Made by a program: the position numbers and the translations under genes. Below are positions 52,113 to 61,145 of a stretch of DNA of 64,000 nucleotides, one piece after another. The notes under the pieces are model-generated. The model did no database searches and was not told the origin of the DNA. It was given only the letters and a program-made list of their open reading frames with translations. The stretch's first letter is position 1. Every line of letters begins with the position of its first letter. Source of the stretch: Alphaproteobacteria bacterium (lineage in GTDB: Bacteria; Pseudomonadota; Alphaproteobacteria; Rhodobacterales; Rhodobacteraceae); the NCBI GenBank assembly GCA_030427145.1, contig JAUHWT010000015.1:62001-126000 (forward strand). Reading direction: 5' to 3'.

Positions 52113-52273
52113 CGTGTCGAACACTTCGTTAACCCAGGCGAAAACCCGCCAGTTCGACAGTTGTTTGATAGTATTCAACAGTTTCCACTGCGCTGCCAGC
52201 CGCCTGTTGGGCGCGTGGCAACGAGGTCCCGGTGAAGGTGGTGTGTGTTTTGTCGCGGCCGGGGGAGATTCGT

Positions 52274-53086
52274 CTAGCTGCCCGCGTTTCTTTCCTGCTG
52301 TCGCTGAAGCGCGATTGCGCGTTTGGAGGTCACGGAGGCAACCAGTACGCCCACGGTGACGAGGCCGATGATGATGGTCGAGAGTGCGTTGATCTCCGGA
52401 CTGACGCCGAGACGCACGGAGGAGTAAATCTTGATCGGCAGCGTTGTGGAGGATGGGCCGGAGGTGAAGGACGCGATCACCAGGTCATCGAGCGACAGGG
52501 TGAAGGCGAGCAGCCAGCCGGATATGACTGCGGGGGCGATGATCGGCAGGGTCACGCTTTTGAAGGCGTCCCAGCCGGTGCAGCCGAGGTCATAGGCGGC
52601 TTCCTCAAGGGATTCGTCGAAACTGGCCATGCGCGAGGACACCACGACGGAAACGTAGCACATGGAGAAGGTCGCGTGGGCGAGCACGATGGTGAACACG
52701 CCGCGCTCAAGGCCAATGGCGATAAACAGGAGCAGAAGGGACAGGCCCGTGATGACCTCGGGCATGACGAGCGGGGCATAGATCATGCCGGAAAACAGCG
52801 TTCGTCCAAAGAAGCGGCCTGAGCGGACCAGAACGAAAGCCGCCATGGTGCCGAGGACGGTGGCGATGGTGGACGATATCACCGCGACTTTGAGCGTCAC
52901 CCAGGCGGCATCGAGGAAGGCCTCGTTGCGCAGGAGTTCCCCGTACCACTGGGTCGAGAAACCGGCCCACACGGTGACGAGCTTGGAGGCGTTGAAGCTG
53001 TAGATCACCAGGATCAGGATCGGGATGTAGAGAAACGCGAACCCGAGTGTGAGGGAGATGGTGTTGAACCAGGTGAACCGTCTCAT
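52274..53086 (-). CDS. potI: Polyamine ABC transporter permease (PotI/PotC-type)
   Basis: A 270-residue inner-membrane permease with six helices and the EAA loop EAAYDLGCTGWDAFKSVTLP. The start at 53086 (MRRFTWFN) follows GGGAGG and overlaps the upstream permease stop by 4 bp (ATGA); the longer frame up to 53371 is an artefact. It forms the translocation pore with the PotH/PotB-type subunit. Confidence 0.9.
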   Translation of the reverse strand: MRRFTWFNTISLTLGFAFLYIPILILVIYSFNASKLVTVWAGFSTQWYGELLRNEAFLDAAWVTLKVAVISSTIATVLGTMAAFVLVRSGRFFGRTLFSGMIYAPLVMPEVITGLSLLLLFIAIGLERGVFTIVLAHATFSMCYVSVVVSSRMASFDESLEEAAYDLGCTGWDAFKSVTLPIIAPAVISGWLLAFTLSLDDLVIASFTSGPSSTTLPIKIYSSVRLGVSPEINALSTIIIGLVTVGVLVASVTSKRAIALQRQQERNAGS

Positions 53087-53979
53087 TTCGCGGCCTCCCT
53101 CTGTTTCTGTTCGTTGCGCTGGAACAGGATGATCGGAACCACCAGGATCAGCAGCAGGATGATCGCGACGGCGGAGGCAACGGTCCAGTCGCGGTTGGAG
53201 AAGAACTCCTCCCACAGCACCTTGCCGATCATCAGCGTGTCCGAACCGCCAAGCAGTGAGGGGATCACGAACTCCCCGAGCGCCGGGATGAAGACGAGGA
53301 AACAGCCCGCGATGATGCCCGGTTTCGCGAGGGGCAGTGTCACGAGCCAAAAGGCGGAAATGCGCGTGCACCCGAGATCCTCGGCGGCTTCAAGCAGGGA
53401 GCCGTCGAGTTTCTCCAGTGTCGCGTAAATGGGCAGGATCATGAACGGCAGGTAGGTGTAGACGATGCCGATATAGACCGCGGTTATGGTGTTCAGGATG
53501 ACCAGTGGGTCCGATATCAGGCCGGTCCAGATCAGAAACTGGTTCAGCAGCCCCTCGTTGGAGAGAATGCCCATCCACGCGTAAACGCGGATCAGAAAGC
53601 TGGTCCAAAAAGGCAGGATCACCAGCATCATCAGGCTCGGGCGCCATTCCTCGGGCGCACTGGCCATGCCGTAGGCGATGGGAAAACCGACGAGCAGGGT
53701 CAGAAAGGTGGAGATCGCCGCGATTTTCAGGCTGGAAAGGTATGCCGTATAGTAGAGCGGATCATCAGCCAGGAAGGCGTAGTTTTCGAAATCGAGGCTG
53801 CCGAGGTAGTCTTTGATGCCCTCCCATCCGGCGGACAGATCGAACTTGGGCGAATAGGGCGGGATGGAAATGTCGTAATCCGACAGCGAAATCTTGAGAA
53901 CGATCAGAAACGGGATCAGGAAAAGGACCAAAAGCCAGAGATACGGTATTCCGATCAGCAGACGGCGTGAAAGGTTCAT
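53083..53979 (-). CDS. potH: Polyamine ABC transporter permease (PotH/PotB-type)
   Basis: A 298-residue permease with six helices, the EAA loop EAAEDLGCTRISAFWLVTLP and the family segment GEFVIPSLLGGSDTLMIGKV typical of PotH/PotB. The start at 53979 (MNLSRRLLIG) is the natural one; the in-frame extension to 54312 lies inside the ATPase gene. It is co-transcribed with the ATPase 11 bp upstream. Confidence 0.92.
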   Translation of the reverse strand: MNLSRRLLIGIPYLWLLVLFLIPFLIVLKISLSDYDISIPPYSPKFDLSAGWEGIKDYLGSLDFENYAFLADDPLYYTAYLSSLKIAAISTFLTLLVGFPIAYGMASAPEEWRPSLMMLVILPFWTSFLIRVYAWMGILSNEGLLNQFLIWTGLISDPLVILNTITAVYIGIVYTYLPFMILPIYATLEKLDGSLLEAAEDLGCTRISAFWLVTLPLAKPGIIAGCFLVFIPALGEFVIPSLLGGSDTLMIGKVLWEEFFSNRDWTVASAVAIILLLILVVPIILFQRNEQKQREAAK

Positions 53980-53990
53980 GTCCCTCACCT

Positions 53991-55130
53991 TCAGTTCGAC
54001 AGAATGAGACCGGCGGTGTCGGTCCAGGACAGCCAGACCGTATCGTACCAGGTGATGCCCCGGCGTGAGATGCGGCGGTTGTTGGCGGCCTGCGCCTTCA
54101 CGAGCGTGCCGTCGGCCAGTCGCACGTGATAGGTCGACATGTTGCCCAAATAGGCGATGTCCTCGACCGTGCCCTGGACGCGGTTGTGCATGTCGGAGGG
54201 TTCGGTGGTGGCGATGGCGACTTTTTCGGGGCGAACCACAAATGCAGCCCTGTCGGAGGGTGAGATGCCCTGGCCGCTCATGGCGCGGATGGGGCGGGCG
54301 CCCTCGGCCCACTGAAGTTCGGCCTTCTCGCCGTCGACGAGGCTGACCGACCCTTCGATGATGTTCACGTCCCCGATGAAGTCGGCGACATAGACGGAAT
54401 TCGGGCTTTCATAGATGCGGTCGGGGGTGGCGACCTGTTTGAGGCGGCCCTCATCCATCACCGCGATGCGGCTTGCAACCGTCATGGCCTCCTCCTGGTC
54501 GTGGGTCACGATGACGAAGGTGGTGCCGGTTTTTTCCTGGATGTCCATCAACTCGAACTGGGTTTCCTGGCGGAGTTTCTTGTCGAGCGCGCCGAGGGGT
54601 TCGTCGAGCAGCAGGAGTTTCGGGGCCTTGGCGAGGGCGCGTGCAAGGGCCACGCGCTGGCGCTGGCCGCCGGAAAGCTGATGGGGTTTGCGCGAGGCAA
54701 ATTTGGTGAGCTGCACGAGGCGCAGCATCTCGTCGACCCGGCCCTTAATCTCGGATTTGGGCATGGGCGAGCGTTTCAGCCCGAAGGCCAGGTTGTCCGC
54801 GACGGTCAGGTGCGGGAACAGGGCATAGGACTGGAACATCATGTTGACGGCGCGTTTGTTGGCCGGCACGCCCGCCATGTTTTTACCGTCGATGGTGATG
54901 GTGCCGCGGGTGGGGTCCTCGAAACCGGCGAGCATGCGCATGATTGTGGTTTTGCCACATCCCGACGGCCCAAGCAGGGCGAAAAACTCCCGCGGAAATA
55001 TCTCAAGCTCGATATTGTCGATGGCGGTGAAACTTCCGAACTCCTTGGTCACACCGTTGAGATGTATCAGTGGCACGGCGTCGGGTTCGGTCCAGGGCGC
55101 AAAAACCGCGGGTGCTGCTGTGGCGTTCAT
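53991..55130 (-). CDS. potG: Polyamine ABC transporter ATP-binding protein (PotG/PotA-type)
   Basis: A 379-residue ATPase: Walker A GPSGCGKTT, signature LSGGQRQRVALAR, Walker B LLLLDEPLGALD, H-loop IVTHDQEEAMT and a C-terminal TOBE domain. It powers polyamine import with the two permeases. The start at 55130 (MNATAAP) follows GGGGGAT. It is separated from the binding-protein gene by 69 bp containing a strong hairpin, so it is probably made in lower amounts than the binding protein. Confidence 0.92.
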   Translation of the reverse strand: MNATAAPAVFAPWTEPDAVPLIHLNGVTKEFGSFTAIDNIELEIFPREFFALLGPSGCGKTTIMRMLAGFEDPTRGTITIDGKNMAGVPANKRAVNMMFQSYALFPHLTVADNLAFGLKRSPMPKSEIKGRVDEMLRLVQLTKFASRKPHQLSGGQRQRVALARALAKAPKLLLLDEPLGALDKKLRQETQFELMDIQEKTGTTFVIVTHDQEEAMTVASRIAVMDEGRLKQVATPDRIYESPNSVYVADFIGDVNIIEGSVSLVDGEKAELQWAEGARPIRAMSGQGISPSDRAAFVVRPEKVAIATTEPSDMHNRVQGTVEDIAYLGNMSTYHVRLADGTLVKAQAANNRRISRRGITWYDTVWLSWTDTAGLILSN

Positions 55131-55155
55131 TCGATCCCCCATACTCCCCAAAATG

Positions 55156-55187
55156 AAAGCGCCCGGAAAACCGGTTCCGGGCGCTTT
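55156..55187 (-). terminator. Intercistronic hairpin after the polyamine-binding-protein gene
   Basis: A perfect 13-bp stem (AAAGCGCCCGGAA/TTCCGGGCGCTTT) with a 6-nt loop lies in the gap between the binding protein and the ATPase. On the minus strand CATTTTGGGG follows, a weak T-tract. It fits a partial terminator or message-stabilising element. Confidence 0.65.
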
Positions 55188-55199
55188 GTATGTCGCAGG

Positions 55200-56279
55200 T
55201 CAGGTGCCGGACTTCACCTTGGTCCACATCCGGGTGACCGTCCGCTGTACCTTTGGCCCATAGGGTGTCTGGGTGTAGAGGTTCTGGAGGGTTTCCTCAT
55301 CGGGATAGATGGCCGGGTCGCCGATCACGTCCTCGGCAAGGAATTCCTGGGAGGCCTTGTTGCCGTTGGCGTAGTAGACGTAGTTGGACGCGGCCGCCAT
55401 GTTTTCGGCATCCATGATGAAGTTCAGGAACGCATGGGCGCCTTCGGGGTTTGGGGCGTCGACAGGGATGGCCATCTGGTCAAACCACATCAGCGCGCCC
55501 TCGACCGGGGCGTGATAGAGGATTTCGACGCCATTGTCGGCCTCAACGGCGCGGTCGCGGGCCTGTAGGATGTCGCCGGACCATCCAAAGGCGACGCAAA
55601 TTTCGCCGTTTGCAAGCGCATTGATGTACTCGGAGCTGTGATACTTGCGCACGTAGGGTTTCACGGCGGACAGAACGGGCTCGGCTTTCGCGATGGTTTC
55701 GGCATCCTGGGCGTCCGGATCCTCACCAAGATAGGCGAGCGCGGCCGGGATCATTTCGGTGGGGGCGTCGAGGAAATAGACGCCGCAATCGGCAAGTTTT
55801 TCCATGTTGGCGGGGTCAAAGACCAGTGCCAGCGAGTCGATCGGGGCGTCCTCGCCCAGAACCTCGGCGACCTTGCCCGAGTTCACGCCAATACCGGTGG
55901 TGCCCCACATGTAGTTGATGGAATAGGCGTTATCCGGGTCGTATTTCTCCGTGCGTTCCTGGATCACGTCCCAGAGGTTGTCCTTGTTGGGCAGCTGGGA
56001 ATCGTCGAGCTTCTGGAAAGCGCCGGCCTGGATCTGGCGCTGCAGGAAGGTGCCGGTGGGGACAACGATGTCGTAGCCGGAGCTGCCCGCGAGCATCTTG
56101 GTTTCCAGCAGTTCATTGCTGTCGAACACGTCGTAGATAAGCTTCAGACCGGTTTCGGCCTCGAATTTCTCCAGCAGTGACTCATCAATGTAGTCGGACC
56201 AGTTGTAGACACGAACCTCCTGGGCCGTGGCGGAGGTGGCGGCGAGAAGGGCCGCCGTGAGGATAGTGGTGGTTTTCAT
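55200..56279 (-). CDS. potF: Polyamine-binding periplasmic protein (PotF/PotD-type)
   Basis: A 359-residue binding protein with a Sec signal (MKTTTILTAALLAATSATA, cleavage before QEVRVYNW). The mature start VRVYNWSDYIDESLLEKFE and the segments YDVFDSNE and WGTTGIGVN are characteristic of PotF/PotD, the putrescine and spermidine receptors. The start at 56279 is chosen because a longer in-frame reading lacks a signal. It is the first gene of the transport operon, with a TTTTGATCAAAA palindrome 24-35 bp upstream. Confidence 0.92.
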   Translation of the reverse strand: MKTTTILTAALLAATSATAQEVRVYNWSDYIDESLLEKFEAETGLKLIYDVFDSNELLETKMLAGSSGYDIVVPTGTFLQRQIQAGAFQKLDDSQLPNKDNLWDVIQERTEKYDPDNAYSINYMWGTTGIGVNSGKVAEVLGEDAPIDSLALVFDPANMEKLADCGVYFLDAPTEMIPAALAYLGEDPDAQDAETIAKAEPVLSAVKPYVRKYHSSEYINALANGEICVAFGWSGDILQARDRAVEADNGVEILYHAPVEGALMWFDQMAIPVDAPNPEGAHAFLNFIMDAENMAAASNYVYYANGNKASQEFLAEDVIGDPAIYPDEETLQNLYTQTPYGPKVQRTVTRMWTKVKSGT

Positions 56280-56302
56280 CGTAGACTCCCTGTTTCCGGA
56301 AT

Positions 56303-56314
56303 TTTTGATCAAAA
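56303..56314. promoter_or_regulatory. TTTTGATCAAAA palindrome, likely GntR operator
   Basis: A perfect 12-bp palindrome lies between potF and the divergent GntR-type gene. A related TGATCAAAA (57050-57058) occurs before the first glutamine-synthetase-like gene, so both polyamine operons may be controlled by the same regulator. Confidence 0.6.
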
Positions 56315-56383
56315 GTTTGACAATTGCAAGAAATTAAATTTATGCTCGTTTGAACGGGTACGGATAGCGTGCCGGGAGAAACC

Positions 56384-57043
56384 ATGAACATGATGACAGT
56401 GACGAGGAAGATCCCGGAACACCAGGCCGTTTACGAACGCGTCCGGGACATGATCCTGTTGGGCATGTTTTCTCCGGGTGAGGCGCTGACCATTCAGGGT
56501 CTGGCCTCGCGCCTGGAGGTTGGGGTTACCCCGGTGCGCGAGGCAATCCGCAGGCTAACCGCGGAGCAGGCCCTGGAAACCCTTGGAAACCGGCGTGTGG
56601 CCGTTCCGGAAATGACCGCGGGCAGGCTGGAGGAAATCTACTTCCTTCGCATGCATGTGGAGCCGGAACTGACCCAGAGGGCAGCAAAAAACATTTCTAG
56701 TCAACAGGTTGTGGATCTTCGCGAGATTGACCGGCAAATTGACGAGGCAATTGCGCTGGGGGATCCGGAGGCGTATCTGGAACGCAACAACCTGTTCCAC
56801 TTCACGATCTACCGCCTGGCCGGTTCTGCGATCCTGTTCCGCACGGTTCAGTCTCTTTGGGTCCAGGCCGGACCGGCGCTTCGGGTTGTCTGCGGGCGGT
56901 ACGGCACCGCCAATCTGCCGGACAAACACAGCACGCTGATGGACGCGCTTGAGCGCGGCGACGGCCCGGCGGCGGCGCAGTCGCTGCGCGAGGATCTGGA
57001 GCAGGGGCTGGATCTGGTGCGGGAATCCATTCGGGTCGACTGA
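56384..57043 (+). CDS. GntR-family (FCD) regulator of polyamine genes
   Basis: A 219-residue GntR/FadR-type protein: winged helix with IQGLASRLEVGVTPVREAIRRL and an FCD domain with LERNNLFHFTIYRL. The start at 56384 (MNMMTVTR) follows GGGAGAAACC. It lies between the divergent transporter operon and the catabolic operon and probably represses both through TGATCAAAA sites, with a polyamine-derived effector. The operator assignment is inferred. Confidence 0.88.
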   Translation: MNMMTVTRKIPEHQAVYERVRDMILLGMFSPGEALTIQGLASRLEVGVTPVREAIRRLTAEQALETLGNRRVAVPEMTAGRLEEIYFLRMHVEPELTQRAAKNISSQQVVDLREIDRQIDEAIALGDPEAYLERNNLFHFTIYRLAGSAILFRTVQSLWVQAGPALRVVCGRYGTANLPDKHSTLMDALERGDGPAAAQSLREDLEQGLDLVRESIRVD

Positions 57044-57087
57044 CGAATATGATCAAAAATTCATCAAAATTTCAGACGGAATGAACA

Positions 57088-58476
57088 ATGGCTAAGCGCA
57101 GAAAAGTCACGGAACCGAGTTCATGGCTGGGCGACCTGCCGGGACCATTTCTCGATTACCTGGCCGGGCGGCGCCTGGAGGAGGTCGAGTGCATCATTCC
57201 CGATCTGGCGGGCACCTCCCGCGGCAAGGCGATGCCCTCCTACAAGTTTCGGCCCGAGGAGACGTTTTTCCTGCCGATCTCGCTCTTCTACCAGACGATC
57301 TCCGGCGAATACGTGAACATGGAGATCGACAACCAGTGGCTGGAGACCGATGTCGTACTGATCCCTGACATGTCGACGGCCACGGCGGTGCCCTGGGCGG
57401 ATGATCCGACGCTGCAGATCATCTGCGACATGAAAACCCGCGACGGCGTTGAACTGGCGATTGCGCCGCGCAACGTGCTGCGGCGGATCGTGGGGCTTTA
57501 TCACAAGATGGGCCTCTCGCCGGTGGTGGCACCGGAAATGGAGTTCTATCTCACAAAACCGAATATCGATCCCAATGAGCCGATCGAGCCGCCCGTCGGC
57601 CGCACGGGCCGTAAGGGGGCCAGCCGACAGGTCTATTCGATGTCGGCGGTGGATGAATACGGCCCGGTGATCGACACGATCTATGATTTTGCGGACGACC
57701 AGGGCCTTGAGATCGATACGGTGATCCAGGAGGGCGGTGCCGGACAGATCGAGATCAACCTTCAGCACGGCGATCCGCTTACCCTTGCCGACCAGGTTTT
57801 CTACTTCAAGCGGACGATCCGTGAGGCCGCGCTGAAGAACGGTGTGTTTGCGACCTTTATGGCGAAACCCATCCGCGACGAGCCGGGCAGCGCGATGCAT
57901 CTGCACCAGTCGGTAGTCGACATGAAGACGGGAAAGAACATCTTCTCGAACGAGGATGGCAGCGCGTCGGAGTCGTTCTACCATTTTATCGGGGGATCGC
58001 AGAAATACCTGATGCAGGGGGTTCCGCTGCTTGCGCCCTACGTTAATTCCTACCGCCGGATTACGCGGGACGGGCAGAGCGCGCCCTCCAATCTTGAATG
58101 GGCGTCTGATAACCGCACTACTGGCCTGCGCGTGCCGCAGTCCGGGGCCGATGCGCGACGGGTCGAGAACCGGGTGATCGGGATGGACTGCAACCCTTAC
58201 CTGGCCATCGCAACATCGCTGGCCTGCGGGTATCTGGGTCTCGTGAACAGGGTGGAGCCGCGCCCGGCGGCCTTGAACGAGGTTTGGGAAACCGATGATG
58301 ACCTGCCGGAGACCCTGAATGCGGCGCTCGACCAGTTCGAGGACGCGTCCGAACTGCGGTCGGTGCTCGGGGAGGAGTTCAGTCAGCTTTATTACGACAT
58401 CAAGCAGGCCGAAAACGAGGAGTACCGTCGTGAAATCTCCCCGTGGGAACGCCAGCATCTGCTGTTGAATGTCTGA
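57088..58476 (+). CDS. Glutamine-synthetase-family ligase (gamma-glutamylpolyamine synthetase-like), copy 1
   Basis: A 462-residue GS-fold enzyme with the ATP and metal motifs APEMEFYL, EGGAGQIEINL, GSAMHLHQSV, NSYRRI and NRTTGLRVP. The adenylylation-type GlnA regulatory segment is not evident. In polyamine loci such proteins (PuuA) join glutamate to putrescine, the first step of the gamma-glutamyl route. It is 45 bp after the GntR gene and its stop overlaps the FAD-oxidase start. True glutamine synthetase is the less likely alternative. Confidence 0.86.
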   Translation: MAKRRKVTEPSSWLGDLPGPFLDYLAGRRLEEVECIIPDLAGTSRGKAMPSYKFRPEETFFLPISLFYQTISGEYVNMEIDNQWLETDVVLIPDMSTATAVPWADDPTLQIICDMKTRDGVELAIAPRNVLRRIVGLYHKMGLSPVVAPEMEFYLTKPNIDPNEPIEPPVGRTGRKGASRQVYSMSAVDEYGPVIDTIYDFADDQGLEIDTVIQEGGAGQIEINLQHGDPLTLADQVFYFKRTIREAALKNGVFATFMAKPIRDEPGSAMHLHQSVVDMKTGKNIFSNEDGSASESFYHFIGGSQKYLMQGVPLLAPYVNSYRRITRDGQSAPSNLEWASDNRTTGLRVPQSGADARRVENRVIGMDCNPYLAIATSLACGYLGLVNRVEPRPAALNEVWETDDDLPETLNAALDQFEDASELRSVLGEEFSQLYYDIKQAENEEYRREISPWERQHLLLNV

Positions 58477-59777
58477 TGGATCTTCTGACAGCCAATGACC
58501 GGATCGGGGAATACCCTGGATCCTTCTATGCCGGTGTAACCGAACATTTGGCGCCGTTTCCGCCTGCGGAAGGCGGAATCACCTGTGACGTCTGTATTGT
58601 GGGCGGTGGGTTTACCGGTCTGTCCTCGGCCCTGCATCTGGCGCAGCGGGGGTATAAAGTGCGCCTCCTGGAGGCGCAGCGTGTGGGTTTTGGCGCATCG
58701 GGTCGCAATGGCGGCCAGGTGGGGCAGGGGCAGCGTCTTGAACAGGATGAGCTTGAGGAGATGGTCGGCCCCGATCACGCCCGCGAGTTGTGGCGGATCG
58801 GGATGCAGTCGGTGGAGCTTGTCCGGGAACTGGCCGCGTCTGATGAGATCAATACGTCGTTCCACCCGGGCATAGCCCATGCCGATCACCGCGAGCGCTA
58901 TGTGGAGCACAGCCGGAAATACGTTGACCACCTGCGCAAGCGCTACGGGTATGAGCATATCCGGTTTCTCGACCGGGACGAAATGCGCGAGCAGGTGCGG
59001 TCCGACGCGTATTTTGGCGGGACGCTCGACACGCGTTCAGGACATATCAATCCGTTGGCCTTCGCGCTGGGACTCGCGCGGAAAGCCGTGTCGGCCGGTG
59101 CGGTCATCCACGAACGCAGCCGTGTGACGTGGCTCGACCAGGGGTCGAAACCCGTGGTGACAACGGAGACGGCACGGATAACGGCGGATCACGTGATCCT
59201 GGCCTGTAACGGATATCTCGGCGACCTGCAGGGCGATGTGGCAAACCGGGTCATGCCCATCAACAACTATATTGTAGCGACCGAGCCGTTGGGGCCGGAT
59301 GGTCAGGAGGAACTGATCCGCGACAATATCGCCGTGGCCGACAGCCGGTTCGTGGTGAACTACTTCCGGTTTTCCGAGGATCACCGCCTGCTGTTTGGTG
59401 GCACGGAGAGCTACGACTGGAAGTTCCCGGCGGATATCGGCGCGATGGTGCGCCGGCCCATGACGCAGATCTTTCCACAGCTGGCAGATGTGCGGATCGG
59501 TCAGGCCTGGGGCGGGACGCTCGGCATTACCATGAACCGGATGCCCCATTACGCGAGCTATGGCGGCAACATCCTCAGCATGTCCGGATTTTCGGGGCAT
59601 GGCGTGGCGATGGGAACGCTGTCGGGCCAGATCGCGGCGGAGATGATTTCAGGTCAGGCCGAACGGTTTGACATTATGGCACGGGTGCCAAGCCCACGGT
59701 TTCCCGGTGGTGTGAGACTGCGCAGGCCGCTGCTGGTGCTTGCGATGCTTTGGTACTCGTTGAGGGACAGGATTTAA
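58476..59777 (+). CDS. FAD-dependent oxidoreductase (PuuB-like), copy 1
   Basis: A 433-residue DAO-family enzyme with the N-terminal FAD motif VCIVGGGFTGLSSALHLA, FGASGRNGGQVGQGQ, and the C-terminal MSGFSGHGVAMG. PuuB oxidises gamma-glutamylputrescine to the aldehyde. The ATG at 58476 is inside the TGATG of the upstream ligase stop, a strong sign of coupling. Sarcosine or glycine oxidase are weaker alternatives. Confidence 0.87.
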   Translation: MDLLTANDRIGEYPGSFYAGVTEHLAPFPPAEGGITCDVCIVGGGFTGLSSALHLAQRGYKVRLLEAQRVGFGASGRNGGQVGQGQRLEQDELEEMVGPDHARELWRIGMQSVELVRELAASDEINTSFHPGIAHADHRERYVEHSRKYVDHLRKRYGYEHIRFLDRDEMREQVRSDAYFGGTLDTRSGHINPLAFALGLARKAVSAGAVIHERSRVTWLDQGSKPVVTTETARITADHVILACNGYLGDLQGDVANRVMPINNYIVATEPLGPDGQEELIRDNIAVADSRFVVNYFRFSEDHRLLFGGTESYDWKFPADIGAMVRRPMTQIFPQLADVRIGQAWGGTLGITMNRMPHYASYGGNILSMSGFSGHGVAMGTLSGQIAAEMISGQAERFDIMARVPSPRFPGGVRLRRPLLVLAMLWYSLRDRI

Positions 59778-59795
59778 TCAGCATGGAAACCTATC

Positions 59796-61145
59796 ATGTC
59801 GAGTGGTGATATTTTGGCCTTCCTGGCGGAGCATCCGCAGCTGAGGTCGGTGACGGTTGCGGTCTGTGACGTGAACGGCGCGTTCCGTGGCAAACGCCTG
59901 CCTATGGCACAGATCGAAAAGATCGCGGATGGCGGGTTTCGGATGCCGCTGTCGGCCGTGACGCTGGACATCTGGGGCCGGGACATCGTGGGCAGTGCGC
60001 TCGTTTTCGCGTCCGGCGACGCGGACGGGGTGTGCAGTATGACCGGTCGCGGCGTTCTTCTAAGCACCTGGCTCAGTGAGCCGACCGCCATGATCCCGGT
60101 CTGGATGAACCGGGAGGACGGCTCGCCGTTCCCCATCGATCCGCGCCGGGCGCTGGCGATGGTTCTGGACCGGTATGCGGCCAAGGGTCTAAGCCCGGTG
60201 GTGGCGACGGAGCTTGAATTTTATCTCACGGAACCCGGTGGCGAACGGCCGCGACGCCCGAAATCGCCGATGACGGGGGAGCGGCTTCATTCTGATGAAA
60301 TCCTCTCGGTCAGTGAACTGGACGGTTTTTCCGCGTTTCTCGACGACGTTTATGCGGCCTGCGCCATTCAGGACATACCTGTGGACTCGGCCATTTCCGA
60401 AGGGGGGGCGGGGCAGTTTGAGATCAATCTACTCCATACTGATGACCCGCTGAAAGCCGCGGACGATTCCGTTCTGTTCAAGCGTCTGGTGCGGGGTGTG
60501 GCCCGTAAGCACGGGTTTGCGGCGACGTTCATGGCCAAACCCTTTGGCGACGGGGCCGGTAACGGCATGCATGTGCATTTTTCGGTGCTCGACCGGGATG
60601 GCAACAACATCTTCGACAATGGTGGGCCGGAGGGGTCACAGGCGCTGCTTCATGCGGTGGGGGGGCTTCTTGCGACGATGCATGAAAACACGCTTGTGTT
60701 TGCCCCGCACCAGAACAGCTACCGACGGATCAGTCCTGGCTCCCACGCGCCGACCGGCGCCTCCTGGGGGTATGAGAACCGCACCGCGGCCATTCGCATT
60801 CCAGGGGGTGATAACAAAGCGCGTCGGATTGAGCACAGGCTCGCCGGTGCGGATGTGAACCCGTACCTTTCCATGGCGGCAATTCTGGGCGGGGCGCTGC
60901 TTGGGATGGAGCAGGAAATTGAACCGTCGGAGCCGCTGACCGGGAATGCGTATGAGGCGGACATACCGTCCCTGCCGCTCGACTGGCCGTCGGCAATTGC
61001 GGCGTTTGAGGAGGGGGAATATGCGTCCCAAATTTTCGACCCGAAACTGCAGCAGCTTTTCGCGCAGACAAAGCAGCAGGAACTCAAACGGTTTTCCGAG
61101 ACCGTGACCCGGTTTGAATACCAGACCTATCTGGAGGTGGTTTGA
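59796..61145 (+). CDS. Glutamine-synthetase-family ligase, copy 2
   Basis: A 449-residue GS-fold enzyme paralogous to copy 1: VATELEFYL, GGAGQFEINLLH, GNGMHVHFSV, NSYRRISPGSHAP and YENRTAAIRIP. The two copies differ enough to suggest different amines. Its stop shares the TGATG junction with the second FAD oxidoreductase. It lacks the usual N-terminal leader seen in copy 1. Confidence 0.86.
   Translation: MSSGDILAFLAEHPQLRSVTVAVCDVNGAFRGKRLPMAQIEKIADGGFRMPLSAVTLDIWGRDIVGSALVFASGDADGVCSMTGRGVLLSTWLSEPTAMIPVWMNREDGSPFPIDPRRALAMVLDRYAAKGLSPVVATELEFYLTEPGGERPRRPKSPMTGERLHSDEILSVSELDGFSAFLDDVYAACAIQDIPVDSAISEGGAGQFEINLLHTDDPLKAADDSVLFKRLVRGVARKHGFAATFMAKPFGDGAGNGMHVHFSVLDRDGNNIFDNGGPEGSQALLHAVGGLLATMHENTLVFAPHQNSYRRISPGSHAPTGASWGYENRTAAIRIPGGDNKARRIEHRLAGADVNPYLSMAAILGGALLGMEQEIEPSEPLTGNAYEADIPSLPLDWPSAIAAFEEGEYASQIFDPKLQQLFAQTKQQELKRFSETVTRFEYQTYLEVV

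Noticed and set aside
53087-53371. N-terminal extension of the last polyamine permease
   Set aside because: The extension is antisense-like, His/Arg/Pro-rich, and lies inside the upstream permease gene; MRRFTWFN with GGGAGG is the natural start.
57121-58458. 445-codon minus-strand frame opposite ligase copy 1
   Set aside because: Shadow of the glutamine-synthetase-like gene, whose motifs are intact on the plus strand.
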